Positions 6,402 to 12,743 of a DNA stretch of 21,838 nucleotides are shown here, in pieces; positions within the stretch are counted from its first letter, which is position 1; every line of letters begins with the position of its first letter. The DNA comes from Lachnospiraceae bacterium UBA1712. Its GTDB lineage: Bacteria > Bacillota > Clostridia > Lachnospirales > Lachnospiraceae. Position numbers and translations under genes: made by a program. The DNA lies in the NCBI GenBank assembly GCA_002317175.1, contig DCJA01000031.1, positions 42,591 to 64,428 of the forward strand, given 5' to 3'. The notes beneath the pieces are model-generated. The model searched no databases. It was not told the origin of the DNA and saw only the letters and a list, made by a program, of their open reading frames with translations.

Positions 6402-8291
6402 ATGTCAACAAGTAAGCATATAGACAAAATATGTATCGCAGTCATAGCTTGCACACTTCTGATTACCGTATTGTTCATGTTTGGATCATCCTGGGGACTG
6501 ACTGCTGTTGCTAGTGGAAAAGGATACGAAAACCGATTATTTAACACGGACTCAGTTCATAAGATAGACATAGTCATGGATAACTGGGATGATTTTATAG
6601 CCTCCTGTGAAAATGAGGAATATGTATCCTGCTCAGTAATTGTTGATGGTGAGAAGTACAGTAATGTAGCTCTTCGTGCCAAGGGCAATACTTCACTCAG
6701 TAATGTCAGTGAGATGAATAGCGACAGGTACAGCTTTAAGATGGAATTTGACCATTATGAAAATGGAAGAACCTATTATGGACTTGATAAGCTATGTCTG
6801 AACAATCTTATTCAGGATAATACTATGATGAAAGATTATCTCGTGTATCAGATGATGGAGGAGTTTGGAGTTGACTCACCACTTTGCAGCTATGTGTATA
6901 TCACGGTAAATGGAGAAGACTGGGGATTATATCTTGCAGTAGAGGGCGTAGAAGATAGTTTCTTGGAGCGTAATTATGATTCTGAAGGTGAACTATACAA
7001 ACCTGATAGCATGAGCTTTGGTGGTGGACGAGGCAATGGTAAGGATTTTGATATGAGTGAATTTGACTTCGGTGATGATGACGAAGATTCATCGGATGAT
7101 AATAAGACTACAAATAACGAAGACTCATCAGATAGCGATAATAGTGTTTCTACGGAAGGTAACTCGAATAGAAAAGGAAAAGCAAACGGCGATTTCAATT
7201 TCCCGGATAATGCGCAGGGTGGACCAGGAAACTTTGATCCTTCGAATTTTAATCCAGCTGATATGTTCCAGGGTGAAGACTTTGATCCAAGCAATATGCC
7301 AGGAGATTTTAGCTTTTCAAATGATAGTTCAAAGAAAGGCGCAGGCGGTTTTAACTTCGGCGGATTCGGAATGGGTAGTGATGATGTTAAACTTAAGTAT
7401 TCTGATGATAATGTAAGCAGTTATTCAAATATTTTTGACAATGCAAAGACAGATGTTTCTAACAAGGATAAGAAGAGGTTAATTAATTCACTTAAGAATC
7501 TGACAGAATATGAGAATCTGGAAGAGACTGTAGATATTGAAGAAGTAATCAGATATTTTGTGGTTCACAATTTTGTGGTAAATGGAGACAGCTATACTGG
7601 TATGATGATTCATAACTACTATCTTCATGAATCAGATGGTCAACTGAGTATGATCCCATGGGATTACAATCTGGCTTTTGGAACCTTCCAGGGAGGAGAT
7701 GCCTCATCATCGGTTAATTCCTCTATAGATAATCCAGTATCAAATGGAAGTGTTGATGACAGACCAATGATAGGATGGATATTCTCAGATGAGAAATATA
7801 CGGATATGTATCATGAGACTTTTTCAGAGTTTGCAGAGGAATGGTTAGATAGTGGAAAACTTCAGAACATGATAGAAGAAACAGCAGAGCTTATCAAGCC
7901 GTATGTTGAGAAGGATCCAACAAAATTCTGTACAACAGAGGAGTTTGATAAAGGTGTTGAAGCAATCAGTAAGTTTGTTGAGCTTCGTTCAGAAGCTGTG
8001 ATAAGACAGCTTAATGGTGACGACACTAAGGTTGATACTGCCGACTTAAATACCTCAGATATGGGTACTATGAATCAGGGCGGTGGCGGCTTCGGTGGAG
8101 GCGGTGGCAATAAGCCATCGGGTGATTTCGACCCAGCTAACAAGCCATCGGGTGAGTTTGATTCAAGTAATATGCCATCGGGTGAGTTTGATTCAAGTAA
8201 TATGCCATCGGGTGATTTTGATCTAAGTAATATGCCATCGGGCGACTTCGACCCAAGTAATATGCCATCAGGTGGTTTTAATCAACAATAA
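6402..8291 (+). CDS. cotH: Exported CotH-family kinase-like protein with low-complexity insert and C-terminal repeats
   Basis: A 629-residue protein. A hydrophobic segment (about residues 10-36) acts as signal or anchor, so the rest should lie outside the membrane. The CotH kinase-like domain runs from about 50 to 540: LRAKGNTS (91-98), YGLDKLCLNN (126-135), DWGLYLAVEGVEDSFL (173-188), YSNIFDNAKTD (341-351), VNGDSYTG (393-400) and MIPWDYNLAFG (417-427). D396 and D421 are the likely catalytic and metal-binding aspartates, as in Bacillus CotH, which phosphorylates serines in spore-coat proteins. The domain is interrupted at about 203-328 by a Gly/Asp/Ser/Asn-rich insert. The C-terminus is a glycine tract followed by six decapeptides of the type NMPSGDFDPS (571-629). 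The target is unknown; the serine-rich repeats could themselves be acceptors. It is larger than Bacillus CotH (about 360 residues) because of the insert and tail. Confidence 0.88.
   Translation: MSTSKHIDKICIAVIACTLLITVLFMFGSSWGLTAVASGKGYENRLFNTDSVHKIDIVMDNWDDFIASCENEEYVSCSVIVDGEKYSNVALRAKGNTSLSNVSEMNSDRYSFKMEFDHYENGRTYYGLDKLCLNNLIQDNTMMKDYLVYQMMEEFGVDSPLCSYVYITVNGEDWGLYLAVEGVEDSFLERNYDSEGELYKPDSMSFGGGRGNGKDFDMSEFDFGDDDEDSSDDNKTTNNEDSSDSDNSVSTEGNSNRKGKANGDFNFPDNAQGGPGNFDPSNFNPADMFQGEDFDPSNMPGDFSFSNDSSKKGAGGFNFGGFGMGSDDVKLKYSDDNVSSYSNIFDNAKTDVSNKDKKRLINSLKNLTEYENLEETVDIEEVIRYFVVHNFVVNGDSYTGMMIHNYYLHESDGQLSMIPWDYNLAFGTFQGGDASSSVNSSIDNPVSNGSVDDRPMIGWIFSDEKYTDMYHETFSEFAEEWLDSGKLQNMIEETAELIKPYVEKDPTKFCTTEEFDKGVEAISKFVELRSEAVIRQLNGDDTKVDTADLNTSDMGTMNQGGGGFGGGGGNKPSGDFDPANKPSGEFDSSNMPSGEFDSSNMPSGDFDLSNMPSGDFDPSNMPSGGFNQQ
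8112..8288 (+). repeat. 30-bp tandem repeats encoding decapeptides in CotH
   Basis: Six in-frame units of 30 bp (the last 27 bp) encode K/M-PSG-D/E-FD-x-x-N. Units 2 and 3 are nearly identical at DNA level (AGCCATCGGGTGAGTTTGA versus TGCCATCGGGTGAGTTTGA), pointing to recent slippage or unequal exchange. A related motif (FDPSN) also occurs twice in the internal insert of the same protein (about residues 278-299). Confidence 0.9.
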
Positions 8292-8321
8292 TATCATATC
8301 AATATATTGCAAATATTAGCG

Positions 8322-8353
8322 AACCAGGAAGGGAGTTTTCTCTTCCTGGTTTT
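8322..8353. terminator. Shared terminator between CotH and the convergent LacI-family gene
   Basis: A 13-bp stem (8322-8334 with 8339-8351, one G-T pair) closes a GTTT loop. On the plus strand it ends in TTTT before GCG and terminates the VTC-DUF4956-CotH unit. On the minus strand it begins 5 bases after the regulator's stop codon, but the trailing T-run there is poor, so termination in that direction would be weaker. Confidence 0.75.
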
Positions 8354-8356
8354 GCG

Positions 8357-9403
8357 TTAGCAGGATTCTCTAATTATAAGTTCGCAGGGAATTCTGGCAC
8401 GCAGAGGTGTGTGATTCTTAAGGTTTGAGGCAGCATACACCAGGTTGGCACCATGCTGACCCATATTATAAGCGGGAGCATTGATACTTGATAACTGAGG
8501 GCTTACGTATTCGCAAGTCTCATCGTTATTGAAGCCTATGATAGAGATATCTTCCGGAATTCGTAAGCCGCGTTCCTTGATTGCCTTCATAGCACCAATG
8601 GCAATAGCATCGTTGGCGCACACAAACGCTGTTGGAAAAGATGTATCAGCTGGGGGACAGGATTGCGAAGAAATGAATTTATCTGTCTCACATGTCTTAC
8701 GATCCAAAAGAATGGACATCATTTCATAGCCAGAGGCTGAGCTAAAGCATCCCTCCATAAAAAATGAGTCAGCATCCATATTTCGATGTTGCATATATTT
8801 CTTATAGGCAACAGTTCTCTCATCAACAAGTTTTTCGTGCTTTCCAACATATTCTGTACCAGCCAGGAAACCAATTTTGGTATGTCCTTTATTGCTAAGA
8901 TAATTGAGCGCAGAATATATTGCCTGCTCAAAATCCATGGAAAGAGAAGTTATGTTGTAATCGTTAACTGGCATATCAAGAAATACTATATTTGAACATA
9001 TTTTGATTAGTGTAACAATTTCTTCATGGGAGAATTTGCCCAGACAGATTAAGCCATTTACATTTTTTAATCTGGAAAAGCCACCTTCATCTCCAGGAAA
9101 ATATCGAATAATATTCAGCTCATTTTCAGCACAGAAATCTTCTATGCCTTGTCTAGCACGTAGGTAGTAGGTATCGGTTAATTCTTCTTCCGCGGTAAAC
9201 CATTGTACAATTCCCATAGTGAAAGCAGATTTTTTGGCGGGTGCGCTGCCACGAAGATTGTTATAGTTAACAGCTTTTGCCGCAGCAATTACCTTCTTTC
9301 TTGTTTCTGTAGAAGCATTAAAAGTAACGTCATTATTAAGTATTCTTGAAACAGCACCAATAGAAACACCGGTTTCTTTTGCTATATCTCTTATTGTGGC
9401 CAT
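8357..9403 (-). CDS. LacI/GalR-family transcriptional regulator of the galactoside operon
   Basis: A 348-residue cytoplasmic repressor. The N-terminal LacI helix-turn-helix and hinge (MATIRDIAKETGVSIGAVSRILNN, in two runs: helix-turn-helix at about 4-25, hinge to about 57) is followed by a periplasmic-binding-protein-like sensor domain. The latter contains FVCANDAIAIGAMKAIKERG and the IIGFNNDE segment typical of the family. It is closest in style to EbgR/GalR regulators. The ATG has GGAGA 4 bases upstream. The gene is divergent from galK with a 290-bp spacer full of palindromes, so it very probably controls the galactoside operon and itself, with galactose or a galactoside as ligand. That is inferred from position. 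Confidence 0.9.
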   Translation of the reverse strand: MATIRDIAKETGVSIGAVSRILNNDVTFNASTETRKKVIAAAKAVNYNNLRGSAPAKKSAFTMGIVQWFTAEEELTDTYYLRARQGIEDFCAENELNIIRYFPGDEGGFSRLKNVNGLICLGKFSHEEIVTLIKICSNIVFLDMPVNDYNITSLSMDFEQAIYSALNYLSNKGHTKIGFLAGTEYVGKHEKLVDERTVAYKKYMQHRNMDADSFFMEGCFSSASGYEMMSILLDRKTCETDKFISSQSCPPADTSFPTAFVCANDAIAIGAMKAIKERGLRIPEDISIIGFNNDETCEYVSPQLSSINAPAYNMGQHGANLVYAASNLKNHTPLRARIPCELIIRESC

Positions 9404-9456
9404 ATTATCTCCATTACACTGCTAAACATAAAGTGTCCTGTAAATTCATTTATGCT

Positions 9457-9470
9457 AAGCGTTATCGCTT
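9457..9470. promoter_or_regulatory. Dyad AAGCG-N4-CGCTT, candidate operator
   Basis: Perfect 5-bp arms around TTAT. It lies 54 bp upstream of the regulator's start codon and one base before the next palindrome. The size suits a LacI-family operator, but the centre is not the usual CG. Confidence 0.4.
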
Positions 9471-9471
9471 G

Positions 9472-9486
9472 TTGTTTACTAAACAA
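9472..9486. promoter_or_regulatory. Perfect 15-bp palindrome TTGTTTACTAAACAA, candidate LacI-family operator
   Basis: All seven pairs around the central C match. Its left arm, TGTTTAC, is the reverse complement of the GTAAACA elements found at 9601-9607 and 9612-9618 nearer galK. That ties the three sites to one binding protein, most likely the adjacent LacI-family regulator, and would allow looping across about 130 bp. Confidence 0.55.
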
Positions 9487-9599
9487 ATGTATCATTAACA
9501 CCGTTGTAAGTCCACTAGTATTTTCGGATAAATAAAGATATGAAAGGAAATTGTGCACTATAAACAAAAGAGGAGTATTATTTTTTACATCAATGAGAT

Positions 9600-9618
9600 G
9601 GTAAACATTTGGTAAACA
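9600..9618 (+). repeat. Two direct GGTAAACA elements at 11-bp period upstream of galK
   Basis: GGTAAACA at 9600-9607 and 9611-9618 are separated by TTT, so the two copies fall about one helical turn apart, on the same face of DNA. They are half-sites of the palindrome at 9472-9486 and lie just before the weak galK promoter candidate, a position suited to repression. Confidence 0.5.
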
Positions 9619-9620
9619 AG

Positions 9621-9649
9621 TTGAAGCGCAAACCTTCAAGGAGTAAAAA
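9621..9649 (+). promoter_or_regulatory. Weak promoter candidate and inverted repeat before galK
   Basis: TTGAAG (9621-9626) and TAAAAA (9644-9649) are separated by 17 bases, with four of six consensus matches each. The -35 element is also the left arm of a perfect inverted repeat, TTGAAG-N7-CTTCAA (9621-9639). It may be the galactoside operon promoter overlapping an operator, but the match is poor. Confidence 0.3.
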
Positions 9650-9693
9650 TATATTAAGGAGAATAATATACTGAATCATTTGGAGGGTTTGGG

Positions 9694-10977
9694 ATGAATA
9701 CTAGTTTAATTAAAGAGAATCTGAGACTTGGTGAATACAAAGAGCTTTTGACTGATATATATGCAGATGAATCAAGAATTGATTATCAGACAAACAGATA
9801 TATCAATGCGGTGGAACGTTATGAAAAACTGTATGGAGTAAATGAAGTGATTATATGCAGTGCTCCTGGAAGAAGTGAGATATGCGGTAATCATACGGAT
9901 CATCAGCATGGTGAAATTCTTGCTGCAGCAATTAACCTGGATGCTATTGCAGTGGTTGGATATACAGAAGATGGCATATGTCGAATTACGTCAGAGGGAT
10001 ATGACGAAGTTGTAGTAGATATTGATGATTTGGAGTATGTAAAGGAAGAGGAAGGCAGCAGTAAATCACTTATCAAGGGTGTACTTTTCAGACTTGTTGA
10101 AGAGGGCTATGTGATAGGAGGATTCAATGCATTTATTACAAGTGATGTAATCAATGGAGCAGGACTTTCATCCTCAGCAGCTTTTGAGACATTAATTGGA
10201 ACAATTGTAAGCTTCGCATTTAATAATGGTGGATTAGACAGTGTGATAAATGCGATTATAGGGCAGTATGCAGAAAATGTTTACTTTGGAAAGCCTTGTG
10301 GCCTGATGGATCAGATGGCCTGCTCAGTGGGAAGCTTGGTTCATGTAGATTTTAATGCTCCTATGGATAAGGCAATAGAAAAGATCGATTTTGATCTTAA
10401 TAAATACGGCTATAGTCTGTGCATAACTGACACAAAGGGAAGTCATGCTAACCTTACACCTGAGTATGCAGCCATTCCTGCAGAGATGAAACAGATTGCA
10501 GAATATTTGGGTAAAGAATATCTGGTTGAGGTAAGCAAATCTGAGATACTTGCAAATATTAATCCGCTTAGGGATAAATGCGGTGACAGAGCTGTATTAA
10601 GGGCGCTTCATTGTATAGAAGAAAATGAAAGAGTTAGAGATGCGGTGTCTGCAATAAAGGCTAATGATGTGAATTCGTTTTTAGAAATAATCAGAGAATC
10701 TGGTAATTCTTCCTTTAAGTTTCTGCAAAATGTCTACTGTAATAGTGATGCAGCTCATCAAAACATTTCGCTTGCGCTTGCAATAAGTGAAGATATTCTT
10801 AAACAGGGTAAGGGAGTATGCAGGGTTCACGGTGGCGGATTTGCCGGAACTATTCAGGCATTTGTTAAGAATGAAAGCGTAGATGAATATCTAAAGACAA
10901 TGAATAGTATTTTTGCTGATGGAGCATGCAACGTACTTAAGATCAGAAAGTACGGCGGAATATGCGTAGTATCCTAG
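9694..10977 (+). CDS. galK: Galactokinase (divergent Firmicutes type)
   Basis: A 427-residue GHMP-family sugar kinase that should convert galactose and ATP to galactose 1-phosphate in the cytosol, the first Leloir step. Visible motifs are the sugar-binding segment SAPGRSEICGNHTDHQHG (56-73), the ATP-binding GAGLSSSAA loop (155-163), GLMDQMA (203-209) with probable catalytic D206, and the C-terminal glycine loop RVHGGGFAGT. It is longer than E. coli GalK (382 residues) by an N-terminal extension of about 45 residues. The classical signature GEHTDY is replaced by GNHTDH, as in a clade common in Clostridia. The ATG follows GGAGGG by 6 bases. Being first in an operon with galT and two galactosidases supports galactose as the substrate. 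Confidence 0.9.
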   Translation: MNTSLIKENLRLGEYKELLTDIYADESRIDYQTNRYINAVERYEKLYGVNEVIICSAPGRSEICGNHTDHQHGEILAAAINLDAIAVVGYTEDGICRITSEGYDEVVVDIDDLEYVKEEEGSSKSLIKGVLFRLVEEGYVIGGFNAFITSDVINGAGLSSSAAFETLIGTIVSFAFNNGGLDSVINAIIGQYAENVYFGKPCGLMDQMACSVGSLVHVDFNAPMDKAIEKIDFDLNKYGYSLCITDTKGSHANLTPEYAAIPAEMKQIAEYLGKEYLVEVSKSEILANINPLRDKCGDRAVLRALHCIEENERVRDAVSAIKANDVNSFLEIIRESGNSSFKFLQNVYCNSDAAHQNISLALAISEDILKQGKGVCRVHGGGFAGTIQAFVKNESVDEYLKTMNSIFADGACNVLKIRKYGGICVVS

Positions 10978-11084
10978 GATGGTTAGAAAGTAGAGAATAC
11001 AGATAACGTTCTGGATATATAGATATGTAGAGAAAAACGTAGCAGCTCAGAGCATTCATAAGATATGGATATGTGGGAATAGTA

Positions 11085-12584
11085 ATGAGTAAGAATATAT
11101 ATGAATTAATTGATGAATTAGTCGAATATGGAATAAGATCTGGTCTGGTTGAGAAAGAAGACAGAATATATGTTATCAACCAATTGCTGGAGTTATATAA
11201 GCGGGATGATTATGAAGAAATAGCTAGAAAGATTAGTAACAGAAAGCTTCATGAGATTCTGGAGGACATGCTTGAGCTGGCATTTCAGGAGGGACTTATT
11301 CCTGATAATTCTGTTTCAGAGAAAGATCTGTTTGACACAAAAATAATGGGAATATTAACCCCAATGCCAAGTGTGGTCAGAAGGACATTTAATGATCTTA
11401 TTTCCAAAGACAGCAGAAGTGCAACTGATTATTATTATTCATTAAGTAAAGCTTCCAATTATATTCGCGAAGACAGAATCAGAAAAGATGAAAAATGGGT
11501 ATGTCAGACAGAGTATGGAGATATGGATATTACAATCAATCTTTCCAAGCCAGAAAAGGATCCAAGAGATATCGCCAAGGCGGGAAAGATGAAAAAATCA
11601 GGATATCCCATGTGTCTTCTATGTAAGGAAAACGAGGGATATGCGGGACATTTGTCGCATCCTGCCAGACAAAATCACCGAATTGTGCCAATTACACTAA
11701 ACAATCAGCAGTATTTCTTACAGTATTCGCCTTATGTTTATTACACTGAACATTGTATAATTTTTAATAGTGAACATACTCCTATGAAGATTGATAAGGC
11801 TGTATTTGAGAAGCTATTTGATTTTGTGGAACAGTTTCCTCATTATATGGCAGGTTCCAATGCTGACCTGCCAATTGTAGGTGGATCTATACTGAGTCAT
11901 GATCATTTTCAGGGAGGAAGATACACATTTGCCATGGCAAAAGCAGAATGCGAAAAACATTTTGTCATTCCAGGTTATGAGCAGATCAGAGCTGGAATTG
12001 TTCACTGGCCTATGTCGGTAATAAGACTTAATGGTGATGATAAGAAGATGATGACGGAGGCAGCAGATCATATTCTTGAGTGTTGGAGAAAATATACAGA
12101 TGAAGAAGCATTTATCTTCAGCGAAACTGAGGGTGAAGCACACAACACCATAACTCCTATAGCCAGTATGAGAGATGGCAGATATGAAATTGATCTGGTG
12201 CTTAGAAATAATATAACGACTGAAGATAAGCCCTGGGGAGTATATCATCCGACGGCAGATTTGCATCATATCAAAAAAGAGAACATTGGGCTGATTGAGG
12301 TAATGGGGCTTGCTATACTTCCATCCAGATTAAAGAAAGCGATTGAGATACTAAAAGAGGCCTTAATCAATGGAAAAGATTATCATGAGATAGAAGAATT
12401 AGATAGTCATGTCGAGTGGGTAGACAGCTGGATAAATGATTATGAAATAAATGCGGATAATGTGCAGACAATAATTCATGATGAAATAGGAAAAGTATTT
12501 GTAAAAGTGCTTGAGTGCGCAGGGGTGTATAAATGCGATAAGGCTGGGCGCGAAGCATTTGACAGATTTATAGCAGTTCTGTAG
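11085..12584 (+). CDS. galT: UDP-glucose--hexose-1-phosphate uridylyltransferase, class II
   Basis: A protein of about 499 residues that exchanges galactose 1-phosphate with UDP-glucose, the second Leloir step. It is the long Gram-positive class II type (about 490-500 residues) rather than the 350-residue E. coli type. It shows MCLLC (Cys 177 and 180), the GGSILSHDHFQGG motif (about 266-278) with the histidines expected at the nucleotidyl-transfer site, and WGVYHPTADLHHIKKENIGLIEVMG near the C-terminal third. The ATG at 11085 is preferred over an in-frame GTG at 11073: the N-terminus then starts MSKNIYELIDELV, as in relatives, although its Shine-Dalgarno sequence (GGGA) is weak. It follows galK after 107 bases without a terminator. 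Confidence 0.92.
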   Translation: MSKNIYELIDELVEYGIRSGLVEKEDRIYVINQLLELYKRDDYEEIARKISNRKLHEILEDMLELAFQEGLIPDNSVSEKDLFDTKIMGILTPMPSVVRRTFNDLISKDSRSATDYYYSLSKASNYIREDRIRKDEKWVCQTEYGDMDITINLSKPEKDPRDIAKAGKMKKSGYPMCLLCKENEGYAGHLSHPARQNHRIVPITLNNQQYFLQYSPYVYYTEHCIIFNSEHTPMKIDKAVFEKLFDFVEQFPHYMAGSNADLPIVGGSILSHDHFQGGRYTFAMAKAECEKHFVIPGYEQIRAGIVHWPMSVIRLNGDDKKMMTEAADHILECWRKYTDEEAFIFSETEGEAHNTITPIASMRDGRYEIDLVLRNNITTEDKPWGVYHPTADLHHIKKENIGLIEVMGLAILPSRLKKAIEILKEALINGKDYHEIEELDSHVEWVDSWINDYEINADNVQTIIHDEIGKVFVKVLECAGVYKCDKAGREAFDRFIAVL

Positions 12585-12630
12585 CAGCCCTGTACAGTAG
12601 AACTATAGTGAGATGGGTACAAAAATGATA

Positions 12631-12677
12631 GCAATTCGGATTGCAAAAGATAGCGAATAGTAATTCAGATTGCAAAA
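12631..12677 (+). repeat. Two 18-bp direct repeats, each with a hairpin, between galT and the GH2 gene
   Basis: GCAATTCGGATTGCAAAA (12631-12648) and GTAATTCAGATTGCAAAA (12660-12677) differ at two positions and start 29 bp apart. Each can form a 5-bp stem around a 4-base loop (TCGG or TCAG). The C-to-T change in copy 2 keeps pairing as a G-U pair and the other change is in the loop. A partial third element, GATAGCAAAAAG, follows at 12680. The whole galT-GH2 spacer is 159 bp with no gene in it. Confidence 0.65.
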
Positions 12678-12743
12678 TAGATAGCAAAAAGAAAAGTGAG
12701 TTTGGATGCTAAAGAGACGAATTAGAAGGAACAGGAGGGTTAC

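Larger units (their letters stand above)
9404..9693. promoter_or_regulatory. Divergent control region between LacI-family regulator and galK
   Basis: This 290-bp spacer contains two dyads near the regulator (9457-9470 and 9472-9486), two direct GGTAAACA elements (9600-9618) and an inverted repeat TTGAAG-N7-CTTCAA (9621-9639). TAAACA occurs five times on the plus strand, starting at 9423, 9480, 9561, 9602 and 9613. It must hold the promoters of both genes. On the plus strand TTGAAG (9621-9626) with TAAAAA (9644-9649, 17-base spacer) is a weak candidate; TATATT at 9650 and TATACT at 9667 lack good -35 partners. The galK Shine-Dalgarno sequence is GGAGGG, 9682-9687. Confidence 0.6.

Noticed and set aside
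8112..8288. Repeat block as a possible CRISPR array
   Set aside because: The units are contiguous 30-bp in-frame coding repeats with no spacers.
9584..9612. TTTACA at 9584-9589 as the -35 box of galK
   Set aside because: No acceptable -10 box occurs 16-18 bases downstream (ATTTGG or TTTGGT).
9619..9634. Catabolite-responsive (cre) element around GTTGAAGCGCAAACC
   Set aside because: It has several mismatches to the cre consensus, and the inverted repeat TTGAAG/CTTCAA explains the sequence better.
11073..11084. GTG at 11073 as start of galT
   Set aside because: It lacks a good Shine-Dalgarno sequence; relatives start close to the ATG at 11085.
11814..12269. 151-codon open frame on the minus strand inside galT
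   Set aside because: It is antisense to a well-conserved enzyme, has no Shine-Dalgarno sequence worth noting and no recognisable domain; it is a shadow of galT codon use.
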